DNA from: CAYUET01 sp964443875
GTDB lineage: Bacteria; Auribacterota; JAFGBW01
Assembly (NCBI GenBank): GCA_964443875.1
Contig: CAYUET010000005.1
Location: 68,804-132,803, forward strand
Reading direction: 5' to 3'
DNA length: 64,000 nucleotides
Shown here: positions 44,621 to 53,364 of the stretch, one piece after another
Layout of the letters: each line of letters starts with the position of its first letter
How positions within the stretch are numbered: the stretch's first letter is position 1
Program-made: the position numbers and the translations under genes
The notes under the pieces: model-generated
Database searches by the model: none
What the model was told of the DNA's origin: nothing
Seen by the model: the letters and a program-made list of their open reading frames with translations, nothing else

Positions 44621-44651
44621 AAAAGGGAGGTGGTAAAACCACCTCCCTTTT
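44621..44651 (-). terminator. Strong hairpin terminator of the 1010-residue gene
   Basis: AAAAGGGAGGTGGT (44621-44634) and ACCACCTCCCTTTT (44638-44651) form a perfect 14-bp stem with an AAA loop. On the minus strand the stem is followed by TTTTTTTGCTTT. It lies 27 nt past the stop of the minus-strand gene 44678-47710. Confidence 0.9.
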
Positions 44652-44677
44652 GTAAATTCCAGTCTGTTTAACTGTAA

Positions 44678-47600
44678 TTATGCAGCAATTGCAAACAAAC
44701 CAGCTGACTTGCAGGCTTCCATCAGGCTTACCATGAACTTGGTAACCTTTGGGAAAGCACCTTCACTAAGAATAGACTCAGCGGCTTTCATTGCATTAGC
44801 AGCCTGATCTTTTTGATCACCCAAATCGAATACTTTTGTATGTTTCTGTAATCGATCTGAAAGAGCGGTCACTTGATTTTCTTTAGCCTGATCTTGATTT
44901 TCAATTGTTGCAAAGGCTACATCATGTACCGCATAATCAGCAGCAGCCATATCTGCGCTCATTGTCTTAACACCTAATTTATCATATGTTTTCTGATCTT
45001 TTTGAGTCGATGCAATAATTCTGACATTTTTATTTGCACCAAAATCTTTAACAGCATCTTTAACATTAGATTTAGTTATTAAAACTTTGATATCACTCTG
45101 ATATAAATTCTTCACATCAACTTGGGTTTCACTGGCTACTAACTCACCTTTTGCATCCAAGGAATAAACATTAATTACACCGTCTTCATAAATCCCCATT
45201 TCCTTACCAGGATTGAAGCTCAGATATACTTTAAGAATGCTTTTTAAGTTTTCGGCAAGTTTATCATCAACAATAGCCATCGTTCCGCCTAAACCATCAT
45301 CCGATTGAAGATAGGATTTTAAAATTGAAGCACCTGTTAATGAAATGTTGCCCTTTTCATCAATGAAAGTCTCCCATGGAGTTCCATCTTCGCGGAGGAT
45401 CAAATTTACCAGACCTTTTCTGGACTGAACACCCGAATCAGCCTGCATTTTTTCCATAATTTTCTGGGCAGCAAGCAGCATCATACGATTAGCGGCATTT
45501 TCGATATCCTGAAACGTTTGAAGTGCATCCGCGGTATCTTTTGTTTCTAAAGTCCCTGTTATGGGATTCTGTTTTATGGCTTCATTTACTAATTGCTGAT
45601 CCAGGATAAGAGGCAGCATATCCGTTAATTCACCAAACACTTCTGCAAGTGCATTCAGATTCTTGCCAATAAACTGATCTATTACCTGTTGTTCATTTGA
45701 TCTGGCTTTATTGATTTCAAGAATTTTCTTGTTGATATCCGCATCATTTTTCATATCCTTGGTCTGGTTATATTCAGCCTTTTCAGTGTCCAGAATAAGG
45801 TTTTTAGCAAGAACACTGGCTTCCATATTTTTCAACTGATTTGCAGTAACATAAACAACATTACCCACTCTTAAAGCCTGTTTCCCGTTCAGAAGAATTC
45901 CATCTAATGCCTTTGATTCAGCTTTAAGATCATTAGTAGCAAGCATTAAAACCAATCCAGAATTTTTAAATTCAGCAGCCACTGCACCTGTCGCTTCAGC
46001 AGCCAAACCTACAGTCTTGCCATCAATAAAAATTTCATGCTTGTTACCCGCCACCTTTATTTCAACATTTTCATTTGAAGCGACTCTGGCAATCTCTTGA
46101 TCCGTTGTTGCTTTGATTGCCTCAACAGTCATTTGTATTGTAGCTTTGGGTTTGTTAGAGGCGTCATCTGTATCTGACTGTAATGTCGTTATTTTAGGAG
46201 AATTAGCAGCTCCTTCTAAAAGCTTAACACCCTCTGTCTTTTCGCCCAGCATATTCTGAAGCCAGTAATTTGGAGCATCAGGATTTGTGATGCGGGGAGT
46301 AATGACATTATGACTGATTCCCTTTGCCTTTAAGGACTTCATGATTCCTTCGGTATGAAAACCTCCGGCAACCAGAACAACCGTCTTGAATCCTCTCTCG
46401 TCCATCATGGCAAGAGTGTTTTCAATCATGGCTTCATCACGTTTCAAGGCAATTTCATAAAACTTTACGTTTGAGGATAAGGATTCATCAATTTTAGAAA
46501 GCGCTTCATCCACCTGAATGCCCAGCCCCAGGGATTTAGACTGATCCTTTAAAAAGGCAATCATTTCTGCGGCTTTAGGTTTATTTTCATTATAATAGGC
46601 AAGATCAGCGCGTGTCATCTGCAGGTTAATCATTCTGTTTAAGACATCCAGACCCTTAAGGTGTTTGTCAAAATTAACCTGGGATTCATTCTTGAACATT
46701 TTGGCTTTGATTTCAGCTTCCAGTCTGGAAGTTTCTGCGAAAAGAGCATCATCATTGATCTCTGCATAGACTTTTACCAGTTTCGCATATTTTGCAACAT
46801 TATCATATTTGGTCATATCGATTTTTGCTTCACCGGCTTTTAAAAGGAGAAACGCATAATAGTCGGCAGCACTCATACGGCCTAAACGATAATTTAATGA
46901 ATTATTTACGATCTCATCGGCGGATTTCTTTTCAACAGTACCTTCAAGTTCATCCACCATGTCCAGACGTTCACGGTCAATTTTTGCGAAATCAATGGCA
47001 TCTTCAAGGGTGACAGATTCAATCACTTTGCTGAAGTTCGCATAACTCTGCCAGTTTACAGCGGCTTTTTCAGAAGCGCTTTTCAATACTTTTGAAAAGG
47101 CTGTTAAAGTGATTTTGTCATTCTGAAAATCATCCATTGCCTGAAGAACGATTCTTGTGTCTTCATCAAAAAGTTTTAATTTTAAGGCTTCCATGGAGGC
47201 TTTGATTGTTGCTGCTGCTGCAGTAGAGGCTTTTTTGTCCGTATTGGAATCAATAAAGGCCTTTTTATTTTCATTGTAAAGAGCCTTGGTTTCACAACCG
47301 ACAACCGGAACATTCTTATTTTCCAGAACATGATATCTGGAAGCCGCGTGAGTTAAACCCCATTTTGTTAAAAAATCCATATAAAGCTGAGTGTCTTCTT
47401 CATTAATACCTTCAAATCCGGAATAATCATTTTCTCCGGAACGGCCTTCATCCGAAATCGCGTCAATTTTTCCCTGTTCAGCAAGGCTTTTGACAATGGC
47501 CTGAATATTTTCCTGTGATTCAGCATTTCCGTGGGCATCCTGAACATAGATGATTGTTTTGTCTGAATTGCCTGTAAAAGCGCTTTTCGCTTTACCGTAA

Positions 47601-47710
47601 ATCTGTGGAACATTCGCTTTCACTAAATCTTTGCCGTCTGCGTAACCAAGGAAACTAACCCCCAGAGTGAACGCCGTGGCGACCAACATTTTCAACAGCC
47701 TGCTTTTCAT
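44678..47710 (-). CDS. Giant exported TraB/ChaN-like protein
   Basis: The 1010-residue protein has a signal peptide (LLKMLVATAFTLGVSFLGYA), then KTIIYVQDAHGNAESQENIQ (about 48-67), ISDEGRSGENDYSGFEG (about 84-100) and, near residue 450, VVLVAGGFHTEGIMKSLKAK. The D-x-H-x-N/Q...E-G and later G-x-F-H pattern recalls TraB/PrgY/ChaN-like Tiki-fold proteins. The middle is Ala/Lys/Glu-rich helical sequence, and about 500-1010 has no family I recognise. Low cysteine and a strong terminator suggest an abundant exported protein. It is alone on its transcript. Confidence 0.65.
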   Translation of the reverse strand: MKSRLLKMLVATAFTLGVSFLGYADGKDLVKANVPQIYGKAKSAFTGNSDKTIIYVQDAHGNAESQENIQAIVKSLAEQGKIDAISDEGRSGENDYSGFEGINEEDTQLYMDFLTKWGLTHAASRYHVLENKNVPVVGCETKALYNENKKAFIDSNTDKKASTAAAATIKASMEALKLKLFDEDTRIVLQAMDDFQNDKITLTAFSKVLKSASEKAAVNWQSYANFSKVIESVTLEDAIDFAKIDRERLDMVDELEGTVEKKSADEIVNNSLNYRLGRMSAADYYAFLLLKAGEAKIDMTKYDNVAKYAKLVKVYAEINDDALFAETSRLEAEIKAKMFKNESQVNFDKHLKGLDVLNRMINLQMTRADLAYYNENKPKAAEMIAFLKDQSKSLGLGIQVDEALSKIDESLSSNVKFYEIALKRDEAMIENTLAMMDERGFKTVVLVAGGFHTEGIMKSLKAKGISHNVITPRITNPDAPNYWLQNMLGEKTEGVKLLEGAANSPKITTLQSDTDDASNKPKATIQMTVEAIKATTDQEIARVASNENVEIKVAGNKHEIFIDGKTVGLAAEATGAVAAEFKNSGLVLMLATNDLKAESKALDGILLNGKQALRVGNVVYVTANQLKNMEASVLAKNLILDTEKAEYNQTKDMKNDADINKKILEINKARSNEQQVIDQFIGKNLNALAEVFGELTDMLPLILDQQLVNEAIKQNPITGTLETKDTADALQTFQDIENAANRMMLLAAQKIMEKMQADSGVQSRKGLVNLILREDGTPWETFIDEKGNISLTGASILKSYLQSDDGLGGTMAIVDDKLAENLKSILKVYLSFNPGKEMGIYEDGVINVYSLDAKGELVASETQVDVKNLYQSDIKVLITKSNVKDAVKDFGANKNVRIIASTQKDQKTYDKLGVKTMSADMAAADYAVHDVAFATIENQDQAKENQVTALSDRLQKHTKVFDLGDQKDQAANAMKAAESILSEGAFPKVTKFMVSLMEACKSAGLFAIAA

Positions 47711-48207
47711 TGTGTTTCTCCTTAATTTTCTATTTAAAAAAGTATCTTTTTTCTATTCGATATACGGTAAAGTACCACCCGCCTCCCCCCCTGTCAAGGG
47801 CGGGGCCCCAAATTTTTATATTAAATTCAGATTAAAGATAATGTACTTTTTATAAGGGGATGACAAATCATTTTTTATTCTAACCTCCTATTATACCGCA
47901 TCTTTAAAAGAATCACATTTCAGACCTAATCTTTTTGCCGACGGTTTTCCAGAATACATGTTAAAACAAATTATAATCCTGACCTGCCACGAATTCCTCT
48001 CAAATCTCTTACAGGGCTTCCGTTTTCTCCCTTTATGCCCTCCGTTTCTGCGGTTTCTCAATTTCAAAATACGATTTATTGATGATTTAAAAGAATTTAT
48101 ATTGATTTTTAAAAAAACATAAAGCATTAAACACTCTTGTCTTGTCAAAACCCATTACTTTGATTAGGGTATACGACCATTTCAATTATAGTATACAGGA
48201 GGATGAA
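47711..48207. other. Intergenic region between divergent genes
   Basis: About 500 nt between the 1010-residue gene (minus) and etfB (plus). It contains a GC-rich patch (CGCCTCCCCCCCTGTCAAGG, 47781-47800) in otherwise AT-rich DNA, and a good Shine-Dalgarno (AGGAGGATGAA) just before the etfB ATG at 48208. Possible etfB promoter elements near 48137-48175 (TTGTCA and TATAC-type sequence) are not firm. No RNA gene or repeat recognised. Confidence 0.55.
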
Positions 48208-49080
48208 ATGAGTTTTAAAATCATGGTTCTCATTAAACAGGTTCCGGATACTCAAAACGTCACCGGAAATGCCATGAAGGAGGACGGCACTGTCAACCGT
48301 GCAGCGCTTCCCGCTATTTTTAATCCGGATGATCTCTATGCCCTGGAAGCGGCTCTAAGGATCAAGGATGAGCATAAGGGAACAACCATTTGCGTCATCA
48401 GCATGGGGCCACTCGCCGCCGCGAAGGTGCTCAAAGAATCTCTTTACAAAGGAGCGGATAAGGCGGTGCTCATTTCTGATCGTAAATTTGCGGCTGCCGA
48501 CACGCTTGCCACTTCCTATGCCCTTAAATGCGCCATTGAAAAACTGGGGTCCTTTGATCTGGTCTTCTGCGGCAGGCAGGCAATTGACGGAGACACCGCT
48601 CAGGTAGGCCCTCAGACTGCTGAAAAATTGAAGATCAACCAGATCTCCTTTGTTTCGAAAATCGAGGCCCTGACAAAAAAAGATATTACCGCAAGACGTT
48701 CCATTGAAGGTGGCTATGAAATCGTTAAATCCCCATTTCCCGTTCTGCTGACCTTTACCAATGAATATTATACTCCGCGGCCTGTTTCCGTCAAAGCCAT
48801 GATGGCTTATAAAAATGCCCAGTTCACTGCAGAAGACAGTGAATATGATGAGTCTTACATTGAAAATAAAGACTCCGGAAAATCAACAAAAACTCTTCTG
48901 TGGGATATCAATGCCATAAAGGCCAATCCGGCTCTGTGCGGGCTCGAAGGATCTCCCACAAAAGTCAAGAAGGTCGAATCCGTAGTACTGAAATCCGCTT
49001 CCATTAAAATGGTTGAAAACAGCGAACCCGGTATTACTCAAATGATCAAAGAACTCGAATCCGACCATACCCTCGGATAA
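48208..49080 (+). CDS. etfB: Electron transfer flavoprotein beta subunit
   Basis: From ATG 48208 (Shine-Dalgarno AGGAGG at 48197-48202) the 290-residue protein has the ETF-beta core: KIMVLIKQVPDTQNVTGNAM (about 4-23), INPDD-like IFNPDDLYALEAALRIKD (about 36-53), VLISDRKFAAADTLATSYAL (about 92-111) and CGRQAIDGDTAQVGPQTAE (about 125-143, nucleotide-binding). EtfA and an acyl-CoA dehydrogenase follow. The N-P-D-D-x-Y-A-L-E-A-A-L segment and this gene order resemble the ETFs that bifurcate electrons with Bcd/CarC enzymes, though only a fuller comparison can tell. Confidence 0.93.
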   Translation: MSFKIMVLIKQVPDTQNVTGNAMKEDGTVNRAALPAIFNPDDLYALEAALRIKDEHKGTTICVISMGPLAAAKVLKESLYKGADKAVLISDRKFAAADTLATSYALKCAIEKLGSFDLVFCGRQAIDGDTAQVGPQTAEKLKINQISFVSKIEALTKKDITARRSIEGGYEIVKSPFPVLLTFTNEYYTPRPVSVKAMMAYKNAQFTAEDSEYDESYIENKDSGKSTKTLLWDINAIKANPALCGLEGSPTKVKKVESVVLKSASIKMVENSEPGITQMIKELESDHTLG

Positions 49081-49097
49081 AAGAACAGGAGTTATTC

Positions 49098-50108
49098 ATG
49101 ACAACAAATAATGTTTGGGTTTTTATACAACAGGATAACGGAAAAATTGCAGATGTGAGCGTTGAGCTTGTCTGCAAAGCCAGAGAGCTGGCTGAAAAGC
49201 TGGGGGTCAAGACCCAGGCGGTGTGCATCGGCGAGCAGGTTCAGCAGGAAGTTAAAAAACTTTCTTCTTTCGGTCTCTCAGAAATCTTCTGCGTGGAAGA
49301 TAAAAGACTGAAGCACTATACCCCTGTTCCCTATTCCAAAATAATGATGGAGCTCATTAAGAAACATAAACCTCAGATTGTTCTTTATGGCGCGACAACC
49401 ACAGGCCGCGATTTAGGCCCGAGGATCGCTTCGGCTTTAAAAGTCGGTTTGACGGCAGACTGCACGGATCTGCAGATCGGGGATCACATCATTGCCGATA
49501 AAGAATACAAAAATGTGCTTTACCAGATCAGACCCGCCTTTGGCGGAAACATCATCGCCACCATTGTTTCGCCCGAAAGCCGCCCCCAGATGGCAACCGT
49601 CCGTGAAGGGGTGATGAAAATCTCCCCGGCGGAAAATGGCCCCGAATGCAGAATCACTCCTGTGACGATTAATTTCACAGAAGAGGATTTTCCCACAAAA
49701 ATCATTGAAAAAGTTTTTGAAGAAAAAACCGTGAATCTCAAGGCTGCCCAGGTCATTGTCGCCGGAGGAATGGGCGTGGGATCAAAGGAAAACTTCCATC
49801 TGATCAAACAACTGGCTCACACCCTCGGAGGTGAAATAGGGGCTTCCCGTGCGGCTGTCGATGCGGGATGGATCAGCAAGGAACACCAGATCGGACAGAC
49901 CGGAATCACCGCACGCCCGAAACTTTATATTGCCTGCGGTATTTCAGGTTCCATCCAGCACCGCGCAGGAATGGATCAATCCTCCAGAATCATCGCCATC
50001 AACACAGACCCTGATGCTCCGATTTTTCAGATTGCCCACTACGGCATTGTGGGGGATTTGAAGGAAGTCATCCCTGTGTTTATCAAAGCCTATAAAACAA
50101 AGAAATAG
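49098..50108 (+). CDS. etfA: Electron transfer flavoprotein alpha subunit
   Basis: The 336-residue protein has the N-terminal ETF domain (VWVFIQQDNGKIADVSVEL) and the C-terminal FAD domain: VAGGMGVGSKENFHLIKQLA (about 216-235), GGEIGASRAAVDAGW (about 239-253), QIGQTGITARPKLYIACGIS (about 259-278) and SSRIIAINTDPDAPIF (about 291-306). No N-terminal ferredoxin domain. It starts 17 nt after etfB and ends 10 nt before the dehydrogenase gene, so all three are one operon. Confidence 0.94.
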   Translation: MTTNNVWVFIQQDNGKIADVSVELVCKARELAEKLGVKTQAVCIGEQVQQEVKKLSSFGLSEIFCVEDKRLKHYTPVPYSKIMMELIKKHKPQIVLYGATTTGRDLGPRIASALKVGLTADCTDLQIGDHIIADKEYKNVLYQIRPAFGGNIIATIVSPESRPQMATVREGVMKISPAENGPECRITPVTINFTEEDFPTKIIEKVFEEKTVNLKAAQVIVAGGMGVGSKENFHLIKQLAHTLGGEIGASRAAVDAGWISKEHQIGQTGITARPKLYIACGISGSIQHRAGMDQSSRIIAINTDPDAPIFQIAHYGIVGDLKEVIPVFIKAYKTKK

Positions 50109-50118
50109 GGAGGTTTCA

Positions 50119-51837
50119 GTGGAAAATTTTTATAAAGATAATGATGATATCTTATTTCATTTTAAACATTCGGATTTGACAACAATCATTGATCTCAAAG
50201 AAGACTTTTTTAAAGACAAGGATGAGAGCTGCTATGCCCCCAAAGATCATGCCGATGCAAAGGATTCCTATGAAAAAATCCTTGAAGTAACGGGAGAACT
50301 GTCGGGAGAATACTTTGCCCCTCTTTCCCGTGAAGTAGATGAACAGGAAGCTCAGCTTATAAACGGCGAAGTCAAATATGCCCGCGGAACGGAAATTGCT
50401 TTAAAAATGCTGGCCCAGGCGGATCTCATGGGTTTTACCCTCCCGAGACGCTTCGGCGGAATCAACTGCCCTAACGCTATCTACTGCATGGCTGTAGAAA
50501 TCGTCTCCAGGGCGGATGCCTCGCTTATGAATCTTTTCGGTCTTCAGGATATTGCCGTGACCATCGATAAATTCGGTTCTGAAGAAATCAAGCAGAAATA
50601 TCTGCCGCGCTTCTGTAGCGGAGAAGTGACCGGTTCCATGGCCCTTACAGAGCCGGAAGCCGGAAGCGATCTTCAGGCGGTTTCTTTAAAAGCCTCTCAG
50701 GGGGCTGATGGGAAATGGTATCTAAACGGAGTCAAGCGCTTTATCACCAACGGATGCGGAAAAATCGCACTGGTTTTGGCCCGCAGTGAAGAAAGCCTGA
50801 AAGGCGGTCGGGGACTTTCGCTGTTTGTCTATGAAAGAGACGAACATATGAAAATCCGGAGAATTGAACACAAACTCGGTATTCGCGGCTCACCCACCTG
50901 TGAGATGCAGTTCAACAACGCCGTCGGAGAACTGGTCGGGGAAAGAAAACGCGGACTTTCCAAATACACCATGTCTCTGATGAATGGCGCCCGTGTGGGC
51001 ACCTCTGCCCAGGCGCTCGGGATTGCCGAAGCCGCCTACCGTGAAGCTAAAAAATACGCCGGGGAACGTGTTCAATTCGGAAAAGCCATAAGAGACATGC
51101 TCCCGGTATATGAAATACTGAGTCAGATGAAAATTTCCATCGAAGCCGGACGCACCCTTCTTTATGAAACCGCACGTCTGGTGGACCTGAAGGAAGGCTA
51201 TGAACATCTGGCTGAAAAATATCCTGAAAGGGAAAAAGAATTTCAGGCCGACATTAAAAAATACACCAAATATGCGGCACTGTTTACGCCGATTTCCAAA
51301 GCCTATAATACGGAAATGGGAAATAAAGTGGCCTATGACGCCATTCAGATTCACGGCGGAACCGGCTATATGCGTGAATTCAATGTGGAAAGACACTATC
51401 GCGATGTCCGCATTACCAATATCTATGAAGGAACCACTCAGCTACAGATCGTAGCTGCCATAGGAGGTATTATATCGGGTGTTGCCATGGAAATTCTTGC
51501 CCAGTATGACGCCTCGGATTATTCCTACCGCAGCGACCTTCATCAGAAACTTAAAAAGGCAAAAGGATATCTCGAACAGGCCATTACCTGTGTAAAAAAT
51601 TCAGAGGATGCCAATTTCCAGGATTATCATTCCCGGAGAATGGTTGAAATGACCACAGATGTCATACAAGGGTATCTGATGCTCAAGGATGCCGCCCATT
51701 CTGACCGTAAAAAGAATGTTGCAGAAACGTTTATCGAATCCGCAATGGCCCGGATGGAGGCAAATTTGAATTTCATCCTTCACGGCACATGCTCTCTGGT
51801 AAAAAATCATGCCAATATTCTTGAGGGAAAAAATTAA
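50119..51837 (+). CDS. Acyl-CoA dehydrogenase
   Basis: FAD-dependent dehydrogenase whose electron partner should be the ETF encoded upstream. The 572-residue protein (GTG start at 50119) has MALTEPEAGSDLQAVSL (about 174-190), YLNGVKRFITNGCGKIAL (about 196-213), GTSAQALGIAEAAYREAKKY (about 294-313), the IQIHGGTGYMREFNVERHYR segment (about 412-431) and the catalytic glutamate loop ITNIYEGTTQLQ (about 435-446). It is longer than typical short-chain forms, with a C-terminal helical extension. The acyl-CoA substrate is unknown. Confidence 0.92.
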   Translation: MENFYKDNDDILFHFKHSDLTTIIDLKEDFFKDKDESCYAPKDHADAKDSYEKILEVTGELSGEYFAPLSREVDEQEAQLINGEVKYARGTEIALKMLAQADLMGFTLPRRFGGINCPNAIYCMAVEIVSRADASLMNLFGLQDIAVTIDKFGSEEIKQKYLPRFCSGEVTGSMALTEPEAGSDLQAVSLKASQGADGKWYLNGVKRFITNGCGKIALVLARSEESLKGGRGLSLFVYERDEHMKIRRIEHKLGIRGSPTCEMQFNNAVGELVGERKRGLSKYTMSLMNGARVGTSAQALGIAEAAYREAKKYAGERVQFGKAIRDMLPVYEILSQMKISIEAGRTLLYETARLVDLKEGYEHLAEKYPEREKEFQADIKKYTKYAALFTPISKAYNTEMGNKVAYDAIQIHGGTGYMREFNVERHYRDVRITNIYEGTTQLQIVAAIGGIISGVAMEILAQYDASDYSYRSDLHQKLKKAKGYLEQAITCVKNSEDANFQDYHSRRMVEMTTDVIQGYLMLKDAAHSDRKKNVAETFIESAMARMEANLNFILHGTCSLVKNHANILEGKN

Positions 51838-51863
51838 ATCCTTTTGACCTGATTCCTATGAAT

Positions 51864-51897
51864 AAAAAAGGGCATTCTTAAAATGCCCTTTTTTTTT
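51864..51897 (+). terminator. Rho-independent terminator after the ETF operon
   Basis: AAAAAAGGGCATT and AATGCCCTTTTTT arms flank a short loop (CTTAA) and are followed by more Ts. It starts 27 nt after the acyl-CoA dehydrogenase stop. The A-run at the 5' side means it could also work for transcription coming from the right. Confidence 0.9.
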
Positions 51898-51906
51898 AAA
51901 TGAACT

Positions 51907-52052
51907 ACCCCGCAGCAAGCTGCAAGGTATCAAATACGTCATTGCGAGGACGCTTTGGGACGAAGCAATCTTTCTCATATAGATTGCTTCGCAAAGCCTC
52001 GCAATGACAAAGCCGCAGCAAGCTGCGAGGAATTAAACCCAATGAGATTAAA
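51907..52052. repeat. Dispersed composite repeat with long hairpin
   Basis: Order: CCCCGCAGCAAGCTGCAAGG (51908), then a long hairpin from GTCATTGCGAGGACGC (51938) through AAGCAATCT, loop, AGATTGCTTCGC to CTCGCAATGAC (52008), then AAAGCCGCAGCAAGCTGCGA and GGAATTAAACCCAATGAGAT. It fills the gap between the ETF operon terminator and dapL. It contains the same end sequences as the rhs-internal repeat at 63374-63401. Confidence 0.78.
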
Positions 52053-52116
52053 TTTTTTAATTAAATGCCAAACTAAATAAAAAAGGCATCCAGAAGTCCT
52101 CTTTATTTTTTCTCAT

Positions 52117-53352
52117 TTAAAGTTTGAGTCTTGTTTTAAATCTCTCCATCGCTCTTTCCACGTCGGAGCGAGCGCCAAAGGAGCTGAGCCTGAAATAGCC
52201 TTCCCCGGAAGGACCGAAACCGGAACCCGGCGTGCCTACGATTTCCGCTTCGGAAAGGAGCTGATCAAAAAATTCCCAGGAAGTCTTCTTTCCGGGAATT
52301 TTCAGCCAGATATAAGGCGCATTCTTCCCGCCGGAGGTCTTGATGCTCAGATCATTCAGATTTTTTTCAATAATCGAGGCATTGGTCAGATAGTAATTCA
52401 CCATTTCCCTCACTTCCTTTTTTCCCTGCGGAGAATAAACCGCAGCAGCAGCGCATTGCACGGGATAGGAAACCCCGTTGAATTTTGTGCAGTGCCTTCT
52501 GTTCCACAGGGTATGAAGATTCACTGCCTCCCCCTTTGACGTAAAAGCTGAAAGATTTTTTGGAATCACGGTAAACGCGCAGCGAAGTCCTGTAAAACCG
52601 GCATTCTTCGAAAAGGAACGGAATTCGATGGCGCATTCCTTTGCTCCTTCAATCTCAAAAATGGAATGAGGAAGAGCGGGATCTGTAATATAAGCTTCAT
52701 AGGCCGCATCAAAAAGAAGGATGGCTTTATTTGCCCGGGCATAATCCACAAAGCCCTTAAGCTGTTCTTTGGTCATGACAGCACCGGTCGGATTATTCGG
52801 GGAACAAAGATATAGAAGGTCCACTCCTTTTTTGGGGAGGGGCGGACAAAAGCCGTTTTTTAAATGACAGGGCAGGTAAACCATTTTTCCGTACATGCCG
52901 TTTTTACCCAGAAGGCCTGTCCTGCCGGCCATGACATTGGTATCCACATAGACAGGATAAACCGGATCCGTGACCGCAATCATGGCCTTTGAAGAAAAAA
53001 TTTCCTGAAGATTCCCGGTATCGCATTTGGAGCCGTCGGAAATAAAAATCTCCGAAGCATCAATATCCACACCGCGCGCCTTATAATCGTTTTCTGCAAT
53101 CGCATTTCTTAAAAATTCATAGCCCTGTTCCGGGCCATATCCCTTAAATGTCTCTTTCTTTGCCATCTCATCCACACCCCGGTGAAGGGCTTCAATGATT
53201 CCAGGCGAAAGAGGAAGGGTGACATCCCCGATCCCAAGGCGGATAACATCCGAAGACGGATGGGCTGTTTTATAGGCGCTGACCCTACGGCCGATTTCAG
53301 GAAAGAGATATCCTGCCTTTAATTTCAGATAATTTTCATTTACTTTAGCCAT
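52117..53352 (-). CDS. dapL: LL-diaminopimelate aminotransferase
   Basis: Converts tetrahydrodipicolinate directly to LL-diaminopimelate, by-passing the DapD/DapE route of lysine and peptidoglycan synthesis; this route is used by plants, Chlamydiae, some Bacteroidota and anaerobes. The 411-residue PLP enzyme has LYLCSPNNPTGAVMTKEQL (about residues 176-194), AILLFDAAYEAYITDP (about 206-221) and the PLP lysine in FRSFSKNAGFTGLRCAFTV (about 243-261). Length and start (EIGRRVSAYKTAHPSSDVIR N-terminus) match DapL rather than generic aspartate aminotransferases. Confidence 0.9.
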   Translation of the reverse strand: MAKVNENYLKLKAGYLFPEIGRRVSAYKTAHPSSDVIRLGIGDVTLPLSPGIIEALHRGVDEMAKKETFKGYGPEQGYEFLRNAIAENDYKARGVDIDASEIFISDGSKCDTGNLQEIFSSKAMIAVTDPVYPVYVDTNVMAGRTGLLGKNGMYGKMVYLPCHLKNGFCPPLPKKGVDLLYLCSPNNPTGAVMTKEQLKGFVDYARANKAILLFDAAYEAYITDPALPHSIFEIEGAKECAIEFRSFSKNAGFTGLRCAFTVIPKNLSAFTSKGEAVNLHTLWNRRHCTKFNGVSYPVQCAAAAVYSPQGKKEVREMVNYYLTNASIIEKNLNDLSIKTSGGKNAPYIWLKIPGKKTSWEFFDQLLSEAEIVGTPGSGFGPSGEGYFRLSSFGARSDVERAMERFKTRLKL

Positions 53353-53364
53353 AACAATGCCTTT

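Noticed and set aside
47891..48148. Small minus-strand frame upstream of etfB
   Set aside because: Composition is non-coding-like, no ribosome site was found and it lies in a promoter region. I keep it as unannotated.
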